Source: Syntrophaceae bacterium UBA6255 (GTDB lineage Bacteria; Desulfobacterota; Syntrophia; Syntrophales; Smithellaceae). From it: a DNA stretch of 10,540 nt. This document shows positions 1 to 5,854 of this stretch, one piece after another (the stretch's first letter is position 1; each line of letters begins with the position of its first letter). The stretch spans positions 1-10,540 of the forward strand of contig DJVN01000245.1 in the NCBI GenBank assembly GCA_002441205.1, given 5' to 3'. The notes beneath the pieces were generated by a model. That model was given only the letters and a program-made list of their open reading frames with translations, was not told the origin of the DNA and made no database searches. The position numbers were made by a program, and so were the translations under genes.

Positions 1-473
1 GAGCCGCCGCTGGAGCCGCCGGGAATTCTTTCCAGATCCCAGGGATTACGGGTGGGGCCGAAATATGACGTTTCCGTGGAGGAGCCCATGGCAAATTCAT
101 CCATGTTGGCTTTGCCTACAAATATTGCTCCGGCGTCTTTTAGTTTTTCAACAACAGTCGCGTTATACGGCGGAACAAAATTGTGCAGAATATGCGAACC
201 GCATGTCGTGGTGATGCCTTTAGTGCAGACAATATCTTTGAGCGCGATGGGAATTCCGGTTAATGGTTTGATGTCGCCTTTTTTAATTTCTTCATCGGCC
301 TTGGCCGCAGTGGCAAGGGCTTCGTCTTTCATCAGGCGGATATAGGAATGCACTTTCCCTTCCACAGCATTGATTCGCTCAAATACCGATTGCGTTACCT
401 GTGTCGCCGTAGCTTCGCCTTTTTTAATTTTTTCCTGCAACTCATGAATGGTTAATTGATATAACTGTTCCAT
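1..473 (-). CDS. gatA: Aspartyl/glutamyl-tRNA amidotransferase subunit A, N-terminal part (runs off left edge)
   Basis: GatA is the amidase subunit of the GatCAB complex. It releases ammonia from glutamine for transamidation of Glu-tRNA(Gln) or Asp-tRNA(Asn) in the cytoplasm. About 157 residues are present, reading leftward from an ATG at 473. The amidase-signature core is visible: GIPIALKD holds the catalytic Lys at residue 79, and the glycine/serine loop IPGGSSGG at 150-157 holds the cis-Ser at about 154. Both fit the Lys-cisSer-Ser triad of the family. The nucleophilic Ser, expected near residue 178, lies outside the window. KANMDEFAMGSS (121-132) and the FGPTRNPWD stretch (138-146) are also typical. 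An AAGGGA Shine-Dalgarno sequence lies 3-4 bases before the ATG. The gene follows gatC after 57 bases on the same strand, so the two are probably co-transcribed. Identification is firm; only the C-terminal two thirds is missing. Confidence 0.96.
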   Translation of the reverse strand, partial: MEQLYQLTIHELQEKIKKGEATATQVTQSVFERINAVEGKVHSYIRLMKDEALATAAKADEEIKKGDIKPLTGIPIALKDIVCTKGITTTCGSHILHNFVPPYNATVVEKLKDAGAIFVGKANMDEFAMGSSTETSYFGPTRNPWDLERIPGGSSGG

Positions 474-530
474 ATTTCCCTTTTAGTATTTGATTAATAT
501 TTTATGACATGAGAAGAATTTTAGATGTTT

Positions 531-818
531 TTAATCTATAACTTTCGGTACACGGAAAAAATCACCACGCGCGTCCGGAGCATTAGCCAGTGTTTGTTGT
601 GTTCCAACGGAATCCATCACTTTATCTTCGCGAAACGCGTTGGTCACGGAAATCGCGTGGCTCATCGGCTCAACGCCCTTGGTGTCCAGTTCGTTTAGTT
701 TGTCAATGTAAAGCAGAATATCATTCAACTGGGCGGTAAATTTCCTCCGCTCTTTTTCAGATATTTCCAGACGGGCTAAGTTGGCCACATATTCAACTTC
801 CCGCGAACTTATTTTCAA
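531..818 (-). CDS. gatC: Aspartyl/glutamyl-tRNA amidotransferase subunit C
   Basis: GatC is the small subunit that wraps around GatA and stabilises its contact with GatB. The 95-residue length is normal for the family. Visible family features are the N-terminal helix with EVEYVANLARLEISE (residues 7-21), the FTAQLNDILLYIDKLNELDT stretch (27-46), VEPMSH (49-54), and the C-terminal end FFRVPKVID with the conserved PKV. The start is TTG at 818, not ATG. It is chosen because an AAGGAG Shine-Dalgarno sequence stands 8 bases upstream and the family N-terminus begins there; no in-frame ATG competes. The gene lies between the deacetylase gene (85-base gap) and gatA (57-base gap), all on the minus strand. 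A short CCCG/CGGG hairpin (840-852) lies in its upstream leader. No gatB is seen in the window. Confidence 0.95.
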   Translation of the reverse strand: MKISSREVEYVANLARLEISEKERRKFTAQLNDILLYIDKLNELDTKGVEPMSHAISVTNAFREDKVMDSVGTQQTLANAPDARGDFFRVPKVID

Positions 819-866
819 AACTTATGCTCCTTGATTTACCCCGATAAACGGGATAAGTGCGTTAAT

Positions 867-896
867 GAATTTGTTTTTATTGCATAAAACAAATTC
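867..896. repeat. AT-rich inverted repeat between the deacetylase gene and gatC
   Basis: Two arms, 867-880 and 884-896, are complementary over 13 bases except for one extra base, with a 3-base centre. The arms read GAATTTGTTTTTAT and ATAAAACAAATTC. The site lies just beyond the deacetylase stop codon and about 50 bases before the gatC start. It could be a weak terminator, an operator, or a chance AT-rich palindrome. The stem has only two G-C pairs per arm, so it is not a convincing intrinsic terminator. Confidence 0.4.
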
Positions 897-903
897 AAAC
901 TTA

Positions 904-1959
904 CTAAAATACTTTCCAGTAGGGACTTATTCTGGAAATGACTTTATTGATTATTTGATTCGTTCCTTCATCAGCTTCTTTTTCCAGTAAAGAGAGTCGC
1001 TCTTCCGAAAAATGTGTCTCATTAAGCATCTCTTCAAGAACGGCCTTTACAGATCTGGTTAATCCGACAATATGATAACCGCCTTCGAGCACGGCCACGA
1101 AATGACCCTGACAACAGGTATCGGCAATATTGAGTAATACACGTGTCATGGCGGCAAATCCCTCGGGTGTAACTTGCATGCCGCCCAGTGGATCCTGATA
1201 ATAAGTGTCAAAACCTGCGGACAACAAAATAAGCTCGGGTTTGAACTCCAGCGCTGCCGGTTGCAGGATTTGGCGGAATATTTTAACGAAAGAGGCATCT
1301 CCCGCGCCGGTGCTTAACGGGACATTGATTGTATAATATTCACCATGTCCCCGTCCTGTTTCCTGCAAACTGCCTGTTCCCGGGTAATACGGATATTGAT
1401 GCGTGGAAAAATACAAAACGCGCTGGTCACCGTAGAAACTGTGTTGCGTGCCGTTGCCATGATGCAAATCCCAATCAACGACCAGGACTCTTCTTAATTT
1501 GTATTTTTCAATGGCATGCATTGCGCCGATGGCGATGTTATTAAAAATACAAAAACCGGCGGCGGTATCTCTTTCTGCGTGGTGTCCGGGCGGGCGGACG
1601 AAAGCAAAAGCGTTGTCCACTTTCCCTTCCATCACACTGTCTATGGCGTTGCAAACACCACCGACAGCCAGCTTTGCCGTTTCATAACTTTCCGGAGACG
1701 TGGAGGTGTCCGGGTCAAGATAAACGCTACGTTTCCCTGCCGTGCTGGCAACGTATTCAATATAGGAAGGCGCATGGATGGTTTCGATTTCTTGATGGGT
1801 TGCTTCGCGAACTTCGATAGGCGTGAATTTCCAGGACATTAGCGGATTTTCCAGCATTTCATAAATGGCTGCCAGCCTTTCCGGACTTTCGGGATGGGCA
1901 AATCCTGCTGAATGCTGTAAGTATCTTCTATCTTTGACAATACCTGTTTTTCTAGACAA
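904..1959 (-). CDS. Histone deacetylase family protein (class II-like amidohydrolase)
   Basis: This is a zinc-dependent deacetylase of the arginase/deacetylase fold. Bacterial members act on acetylated lysines, acetylpolyamines or other small amides; the substrate cannot be told from sequence. The core motifs are in order: RPPGHHAE (residues 122-129) with the catalytic His pair 126/127, VDWDLHHGNGTQ (161-172) with zinc ligands D164 and H166, SAGFD (247-251) with zinc ligand D251, and LEGGYH (291-296) with the catalytic Tyr295. The opening segment (TGIVKDRRYLQH) and HPESPERL (22-29) are also standard. The 351-residue length is normal for a single-domain enzyme. The start is TTG at 1959 behind AGAAGG five bases upstream, and the conserved N-terminus begins at once. 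On the minus strand a TATGAT -10-like hexamer lies at 2012-2007 with a poor -35. No nearby gene reveals the substrate. gatC follows after 85 bases, so read-through into gatCA is possible. Confidence 0.93.
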   Translation of the reverse strand: MSRKTGIVKDRRYLQHSAGFAHPESPERLAAIYEMLENPLMSWKFTPIEVREATHQEIETIHAPSYIEYVASTAGKRSVYLDPDTSTSPESYETAKLAVGGVCNAIDSVMEGKVDNAFAFVRPPGHHAERDTAAGFCIFNNIAIGAMHAIEKYKLRRVLVVDWDLHHGNGTQHSFYGDQRVLYFSTHQYPYYPGTGSLQETGRGHGEYYTINVPLSTGAGDASFVKIFRQILQPAALEFKPELILLSAGFDTYYQDPLGGMQVTPEGFAAMTRVLLNIADTCCQGHFVAVLEGGYHIVGLTRSVKAVLEEMLNETHFSEERLSLLEKEADEGTNQIINKVISRISPYWKVF

Positions 1960-2124
1960 GAGAACCTTCTTTATAAGAACAATAAATTTGAATTGTGAAT
2001 TTGTGTATCATAAATAGTTTCAAAGAGCAAAACATTTCCCTGTTTTTGCTGATGAAAAAGCGACCAGAGAATGTTTTTTGAACAAGTTCAATGAAATTAC
2101 GAAGGACGGGGAGTACAAAAAACA

Positions 2125-2152
2125 TTGACAAAAATAGCAATAAATATATAGG
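2125..2152 (+). promoter_or_regulatory. Probable sigma70-type promoter for tatA-tatC-PBP1A
   Basis: A perfect -35 hexamer TTGACA (2125-2130) is followed after 16 bases by TATAGG (2147-2152). An overlapping TATATA lies at 2145-2150 with a shorter spacer. Predicted transcription starts near 2159, giving a leader of about 30 bases with a GAGGA ribosome site (2174-2178) ahead of the tatA ATG. The rest of the divergent gap 1960-2188 is AT-rich, and no small gene is supported there. Confidence 0.5.
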
Positions 2153-2188
2153 TATGCCTGAATTATGGCAATTGAGGATTAGTCATCT

Positions 2189-2464
2189 ATGTTTGGCATA
2201 GGAATGCAAGAACTTATAATTATTGCGGTAATCGCTTTGTTGATTGTCGGTCCGAGAAAACTGCCTGATTTGGCTAAAACGTTGGGCAAAGGTTTCAGCG
2301 AATTCAAAAAGGCGACCGAAGGAATAACCGATGATATCAAAGAAACAATCAAGGAAGATAAAAAACAAGATGATGACGAATGGAAAAATTCTCTTTTAAT
2401 GAAAAAACCGGATACTGAGGAAAACAAGCCGGAATCATCCAACAACACCTCCACCCATTCATAA
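2189..2464 (+). CDS. tatA: Sec-independent protein translocase TatA/TatB-type subunit
   Basis: This is a pore-forming or partner subunit of the twin-arginine translocase, which exports folded, often cofactor-bearing proteins across the inner membrane. The 91 residues have the family layout: a very short periplasmic end (MFGIGMQ), one transmembrane helix (about 7-20, ELIIIAVIALLIV), a hinge G21-P22, an amphipathic helix rich in Lys (about 24-43, including FSEFKKA), and a long acidic, low-complexity C-tail. Glu8 and the G-P hinge are TatB-like, while the FKKA segment and the small size are TatA-like. Such intermediate proteins are common in Deltaproteobacteria. The ATG follows GAGGA at a spacing of 10. 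tatC starts 53 bases downstream, which makes the Tat assignment secure. No separate tatB appears here. Confidence 0.92.
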   Translation: MFGIGMQELIIIAVIALLIVGPRKLPDLAKTLGKGFSEFKKATEGITDDIKETIKEDKKQDDDEWKNSLLMKKPDTEENKPESSNNTSTHS

Positions 2465-2517
2465 AACTAAGCGTAAAATTTTCTGACTTGTCAAACCAAT
2501 ATAGAAAAAAGTGTGCT

Positions 2518-3297
2518 ATGGAAGATAACGAAAATAAAGAAAATCAGGAAAACAGTGAAGATCAGAAAATGTCCCTTACCGAACATCTGATAGAATTCCG
2601 TAAAAGGCTTACCCGTTCCTTGATAGCGTTGGGCATCGGTTTTGGAGTTTGTTATTACTATAAGGATTTTGTTTTCGATATTATAACCAGGCCGCTAACT
2701 CAGGTTTTACCCAAGAGCAGCCATCTTATCTATCTTGGTTTGACGGAAGCTTTTTTTACTTACATGAAAATAGCTTTTTTTGCCTCATTGATTATTACCA
2801 GTCCGTATATTCTTTATCAAATATGGAAATTCATTTCTCCGGGGCTTTTGCCTCAGGAGAAAAAATATGTAGTGCCTTTTGTGATTTCATCATCATCACT
2901 TTTTATTGGCGGAATCTTGTTCGGATATTTTATCGTTCTGCCTACCGCTTTTGAGTTCTTTGTCAGTTTTAATAACGATTATTTAAAAGCAATGCTGTCT
3001 TTTAAGGATTATCTGTCTCTTTTTGTGACTTTTTTACTGGGCTTCGGCTTGTCTTTTGAATTGCCGATTTTTATTTTTTTTCTGACCAAACTAAAAATAG
3101 TCAACGCGAAAATGCTTTCCCGACAAAGAAGATACGCTGTTTTGATTATTTTTATCATTGCCGCCGTCCTGACTCCTTCACCAGACGCTCTCAGTCAGAT
3201 ATTAATGGCAATTCCCTTGATGTTGCTATATGAAATAAGTATATTTGTTTCCAAATTTGCCGAAAAGAAAGCAGTGGAATCAGAAATTAATGAATAG
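2518..3297 (+). CDS. tatC: Sec-independent protein translocase TatC
   Basis: TatC is the multispanning receptor of the Tat system that binds the twin-arginine signal peptide. From ATG 2518 it has 259 residues with six hydrophobic segments, the family topology. Recognised motifs are EHLIEFRKRL near the N-terminus (22-31), YQIWKFISPGL (100-110), FELP (180-183) with the functionally important Glu181, and LTPSPDALSQ (218-227) before the last segment. The N-terminal tail (residues 1-17) is Glu/Asn/Lys-rich and unconserved. An in-frame TTG at 2488 would add ten residues but has no ribosome site. ATG 2518 has only a weak purine stretch (GAAAAAAG), and ATG 2569 at MSLTEHL is a further alternative. 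The stop is followed after 15 bases by the PBP1A gene, so co-transcription is likely. Confidence 0.95.
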   Translation: MEDNENKENQENSEDQKMSLTEHLIEFRKRLTRSLIALGIGFGVCYYYKDFVFDIITRPLTQVLPKSSHLIYLGLTEAFFTYMKIAFFASLIITSPYILYQIWKFISPGLLPQEKKYVVPFVISSSSLFIGGILFGYFIVLPTAFEFFVSFNNDYLKAMLSFKDYLSLFVTFLLGFGLSFELPIFIFFLTKLKIVNAKMLSRQRRYAVLIIFIIAAVLTPSPDALSQILMAIPLMLLYEISIFVSKFAEKKAVESEINE

Positions 3298-3312
3298 AAA
3301 TGGTAAATAATT

Positions 3313-5331
3313 ATGCCGTTACGTGTCAGGAAAAACAAGAATTATCATGAAGGAGAAATAAAAAAACTCTCTTCTCTTTTTTATATTTTTTTTAGCGTAA
3401 TGGTCTGTGTCCTGTTTATGACAGTTGCCGGAGCGCTGGGTTATTATGTTTTTACCATGGATTTACCCGGTATTGACGCTTTGAAAGATTATCGTCCCAG
3501 TATTTCCTCCCGTGTTTATGATGATAACAATGAATTAATCGATGAATTTTTTCTGGAAGACAGAAAGCTTGTCAAGATGGCCGAAGTTCCCAAGGTGGTC
3601 GTTCAGGCTTTTGTCGCCGCGGAGGATTCCCGTTTTTTTGAACATAAAGGTTTTGATCTGTGGAGTATATTTCGCGCGGTTTTTAAAAATATCGAGGCAG
3701 GGCATATTATTCAGGGTGGCAGCACCATCACACAGCAGGTTGCCAAGATGATGTATCTTTCTCCGGAAAAAAAGTTTACCCGTAAATTCAAAGAAGCTAT
3801 TCTTGCTTATAAAATTGACAAGTATCTGACCAAGCAGGAAATTCTCAATTTGTATTTAAACCAGATTTACCTGGGGCACGGAACCTATGGAATAGAATCG
3901 GCATCCCTTGGCTATTTTGGAAAAAGCGCCAAAGATTTGAAATTGCATGAGGCGGCTCTTCTGGCCGGCATGCCTAAGGCTCCCACTAACTACTCTCCTT
4001 TTATTCATTATGACAGGGCCAAGCAAAGACAACTTTATGTTCTTACAAGGATGACGGAGGATAAATACATTTCCAGGGAAGAAATGGAAAAAGCATTCAC
4101 CGCTCCGCTAAATCTGAGACCCATCAGACCCAAGGATAAGATGGCCGCTTATTTTGTGGAGACCGTTCGCCGTTATGTGCAGGAAAAATATGGTGCGGAT
4201 GTTCTTTATAAAGAAGGCCTTTCCATCTACACCACTTTGGATTTGAACATGCAAAAATTTGCCGGCCAGGCCATGGAACGGGGATTGAAGGAACTGGAAG
4301 AAAGAAATAAATATGAAAAAGGTCTTGTTCAGGGAGCGCTTTTTTGCATGGACGTAAAAACAGGCGCTATCCGGGCGATGGTCGGCGGGCGTGATTTCAA
4401 TAAGAGCGAATTCAATCGTGCGACTCAGTCCCAAAGGCAACCGGGTTCCGCTTTTAAGCCGATTATTTACACGGCGGCTTTTGATAAAGGACTCACGCCG
4501 GCAACTGTGTTTGATGATTCTCCCATTGCCGTGGAGGATCCGTCTCAGAAAGACGGTGTCTGGAGACCGAAGAATTATGATGGTAAATTTATGGGGCCGA
4601 CGACCATGAGAACAGCGCTTGTATTGTCCCGCAATGTTGTCACCGTTAAAATTTTACAGGAAATTGGAATAGATTACGCTACGTCATACGCCATCAACAT
4701 GGGAATTACCTCGCCCCTTGTAAATACATTATCTCTGGCGTTGGGCGTATCGGGCGTTACCCTGCAAGAACTGGTTCAGGCCTACGACGTCCTGGCCAAC
4801 CAGGGTCAGAAGGCAACCCCGTTTTTCATTAAAAAGATTGTTGACCGGACCGGTAATGTTTTTGAAGAAACCATTGTTAAATCGGAACAGGTTATCGATC
4901 CCCGAATCGCTTTTTTGACAACCTATGTCATGCAGGATGTTGTGAAAAGCGGCACCGGCACCAGGGTCAGAAGCATAGCAAGGCCTGTGGGCGCTAAAAC
5001 GGGAACGACCAATGATAATCGCGACGCCTGGTTTATCGGGTTTACTCCTTCTTTGATTGCGGGCGTGTGGGTCGGTTTCGACAAGGAAGCTTCCCTGGGA
5101 GACCAGGAGGTAGGCGGAAGGACAGCGGCCCCTATCTGGCTTTACTTCATGGAAAAGGCTCTCGAGAAAATGCCCGTGGAATCATTCCCCGTGCCGGATG
5201 GCATTGTGTTTGAAAGAATTGATCCCAAAACAGGAGAATCTGTATCAGAGCGAGGAATTTCCGAGGCGTTTTTGCTGGGAACTTCACCCAACAGCAGCTT
5301 CGCTGATGAAATAAAAAGTTTTTTTCGATGA
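3313..5331 (+). CDS. mrcA: Penicillin-binding protein 1A: bifunctional glycosyltransferase/transpeptidase
   Basis: This class A PBP polymerises lipid II into glycan strands and cross-links them in the periplasm. It is 672 residues long: a basic cytoplasmic tail (RVRKNKN), one membrane anchor (about 20-48), then a GT51 domain with AEDSRFFEHKGFD (103-115, catalytic Glu104), GGSTITQQ (135-142), RKFKEAILA with Glu161, NQIYLGHGTYGIESAS (183-198) and HEAALLAGMPKAP (212-224). The transpeptidase domain follows with the SxxK box SAFK (nucleophile Ser379, Lys382), SRN (439-441) and KTGT (562-565). All catalytic residues are present. The protein ends soon after the transpeptidase domain and is shorter than the roughly 850-residue E. 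coli PBP1A. The ATG has no clear ribosome site and lies 15 bases after tatC, so translation may be coupled to it. No obvious terminator follows the stop. Confidence 0.95.
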   Translation: MPLRVRKNKNYHEGEIKKLSSLFYIFFSVMVCVLFMTVAGALGYYVFTMDLPGIDALKDYRPSISSRVYDDNNELIDEFFLEDRKLVKMAEVPKVVVQAFVAAEDSRFFEHKGFDLWSIFRAVFKNIEAGHIIQGGSTITQQVAKMMYLSPEKKFTRKFKEAILAYKIDKYLTKQEILNLYLNQIYLGHGTYGIESASLGYFGKSAKDLKLHEAALLAGMPKAPTNYSPFIHYDRAKQRQLYVLTRMTEDKYISREEMEKAFTAPLNLRPIRPKDKMAAYFVETVRRYVQEKYGADVLYKEGLSIYTTLDLNMQKFAGQAMERGLKELEERNKYEKGLVQGALFCMDVKTGAIRAMVGGRDFNKSEFNRATQSQRQPGSAFKPIIYTAAFDKGLTPATVFDDSPIAVEDPSQKDGVWRPKNYDGKFMGPTTMRTALVLSRNVVTVKILQEIGIDYATSYAINMGITSPLVNTLSLALGVSGVTLQELVQAYDVLANQGQKATPFFIKKIVDRTGNVFEETIVKSEQVIDPRIAFLTTYVMQDVVKSGTGTRVRSIARPVGAKTGTTNDNRDAWFIGFTPSLIAGVWVGFDKEASLGDQEVGGRTAAPIWLYFMEKALEKMPVESFPVPDGIVFERIDPKTGESVSERGISEAFLLGTSPNSSFADEIKSFFR

Positions 5332-5395
5332 ACTGACTATTATGCAATGCCACAACAGGAATTGGAGCAATAGTTAATGTATTTTAAAAATATTG

Positions 5396-5424
5396 TTGAC
5401 AAACATTTTGTTTTTCGTTATTAA
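5396..5424 (+). promoter_or_regulatory. Promoter of the ilv leader/ilvBNC(D) transcript
   Basis: A perfect TTGACA (5396-5401) is followed by a 17-base spacer and TATTAA (5419-5424). An AT-rich tract TATTTTAAAAATA just upstream (5380-5392) could act as an UP element. A start near 5431 would put the leader-peptide ATG (5457) about 26 bases into the RNA, the usual spacing for attenuator leaders. The promoter is separate from the upstream tat/PBP1A group. Confidence 0.65.
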
Positions 5425-5456
5425 ATTTGCAAATTAATTCAATGGAATGAAATGTT

Positions 5457-5558
5457 ATGTTTCTTAAAGACTTGAAAAGCGGCATTAACCTGATACTGAA
5501 TAAAGTATTAGCACTCGTAGTAGTCGTACGTACGGGGTCTGCCGCTCTGTATCTTTAG
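5457..5558 (+). CDS. ilv operon leader peptide (branched-chain amino-acid attenuation peptide)
   Basis: This is a 33-codon reading frame from ATG 5457 to TAG 5556-5558. Fifteen of its 33 residues are Leu, Val or Ile: eight Leu, five Val and two Ile. The run at residues 17-24 reads VLALVVVV and is followed by RTGSAAL. This resembles the Val/Leu-rich control runs of the enterobacterial IvbL and IlvL leader peptides, but the peptide itself is not one I know. A weak GGA ribosome site lies about 10 bases upstream. The stop codon falls exactly at the end of the 5' arm of an antiterminator hairpin, as expected of a regulatory peptide whose translation position is read by the RNA. It is the first reading frame after the promoter and lies 296 bases before ilvB. 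Its role is inferred from composition and placement; no stable protein function is expected. Confidence 0.85.
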   Translation: MFLKDLKSGINLILNKVLALVVVVRTGSAALYL

Positions 5559-5592
5559 GAAATAAAAACAAAAGATACAAGCCGCAGGCCCC
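5534..5592 (+). promoter_or_regulatory. Attenuator antiterminator hairpin (segments 2:3), with protector pairing to 5478-5484
   Basis: The arm GGGGTCTGC (5534-5542) pairs with GCAGGCCCC (5584-5592), including one G-U pair. GTATCTTT (5549-5556) pairs perfectly with AAAGATAC (5571-5578). Two further pairs and a small internal loop join the two blocks. The 5' arm overlaps the last codons of the leader peptide. In addition AGCGGCA (5478-5484), inside the early leader codons, is perfectly complementary to TGCCGCT (5540-5546) and can act as segment 1. A ribosome stalled at the Val run (5517-5528) would mask segment 1 and leave 5534 onward free, so 2:3 forms. A ribosome reaching the stop masks segment 2. 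Confidence 0.8.
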
Positions 5593-5614
5593 AAAGCCCG
5601 CGGCTTTGTTGTTT
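5579..5614 (+). terminator. Attenuator terminator hairpin (segments 3:4)
   Basis: AAGCCGC (5579-5585) pairs perfectly with GCGGCTT (5600-5606). After one A-C mismatch, GGC (5587-5589) pairs with GCC (5596-5598) around a CCCAAA loop. A T-rich but interrupted tail (TTTGTTGTTT, 5605-5614) follows. The left arm shares bases 5579-5592 with the antiterminator, so the two structures exclude each other. This is the expected terminator of the ilv leader. The broken T-tract suggests it alone may be leaky. Confidence 0.8.
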
Positions 5615-5622
5615 CAGGCATG

Positions 5623-5658
5623 AAGCCGCTTTTTTCAGAAGAAACTGGCGGCTTTTTT
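5623..5658 (+). terminator. Second, stronger intrinsic terminator in the ilv leader (segments 5:6)
   Basis: AAGCCGC (5623-5629) pairs with GCGGCTT (5648-5654), and CAG (5636-5638) may pair with CTG (5645-5647) inside the loop. An unbroken run of six T (5653-5658) follows, a better U-tract than the first terminator has. The two arms repeat the stem sequence of the first terminator exactly. Left arm 5623-5629 can therefore also pair with 5600-5606. Confidence 0.75.
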
Positions 5659-5667
5659 AATGAGACT

Positions 5668-5796
5668 CAACTTTCAGAAGCGAAGCGCACTGGAAGTTGT
5701 AAGTCGAATTATCCCCGGAGCGAATAACCTGAAGGTCACTATAGGCGAAGTGGGATCGGGGGAGTAAACTTTCAGAAGCGAAGCATAAGTTGAAAG
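5668..5796 (+). repeat. Structured 5'-UTR segment with an exact 18-bp direct repeat, between the terminators and ilvB
   Basis: The 18-base sequence beginning AACTTTCAGAAG and ending CGAAGC occurs at 5669-5686 and again, identically, at 5767-5784. Each copy can form a hairpin with a different following sequence. In the first, CAACTTTCAG (5668-5677) pairs with CTGGAAGTTG (5690-5699) with one G-U pair. In the second, CTTTCA (5769-5774) pairs with TGAAAG (5791-5796), or AACTT (5767-5771) with AAGTT (5787-5791). Both contain GCGAAGC, a sequence known to form a very stable mini-hairpin as DNA. Between them TCCCCG (5712-5717) may pair with CGGGG (5757-5761). It could be a cis-acting RNA, a processing site or a dispersed intergenic repeat. 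No match to a named riboswitch is evident to me. The remaining bases to 5854 hold the ilvB ribosome site GGGAG (5839-5843). Confidence 0.55.
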
Positions 5797-5854
5797 ACAC
5801 GCATACGGGGAGCTTGCCGGTCAAATTAATAAAATGATGGGAGTAGAATAGGAT

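Noticed and set aside
52..345. A plus-strand 97-codon frame within gatA.
   Set aside because: It is antisense to clearly conserved amidase-signature coding sequence; a shadow frame.
1952..2140. A 62-codon minus-strand frame covering the divergent gap and overlapping the deacetylase start.
   Set aside because: Hydrophobic, low-complexity translation of AT-rich DNA with no family likeness. It overlaps the well-supported TTG start of the deacetylase and the tatA promoter.
2488..2517. A ten-residue upstream extension of tatC from TTG 2488.
   Set aside because: No ribosome site lies upstream of it and the added residues are not part of the TatC family; the ATG at 2518 is simpler.
5736..5745. TCACTATAGG, identical to the 3' core of the phage T7 promoter.
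   Set aside because: The upstream half of the T7 promoter (TAATACGAC) is absent. A 10-base partial match in a G/A-rich leader is best seen as chance.
5657..5824. A minus-strand open frame of about 55 codons from a TTG, under the structured leader segment.
   Set aside because: It has no ribosome site and no ATG, and its codons are set by the direct repeats and hairpins of the ilvB leader. No recognised protein results.
5834..5851. A five-codon frame (ATG ATG ... TAG) ending just before the ilvB ATG and overlapping its ribosome site.
   Set aside because: It is very short and lacks its own ribosome site; probably a by-product of the GGGAG/TAGGAT sequence.
5659..5854. Possible T-box or known riboswitch in front of ilvB.
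   Set aside because: I could not find a T-box antiterminator sequence (TGGNACCGCG-like) or a recognisable aptamer core. The leader peptide already explains the amino-acid sensing.
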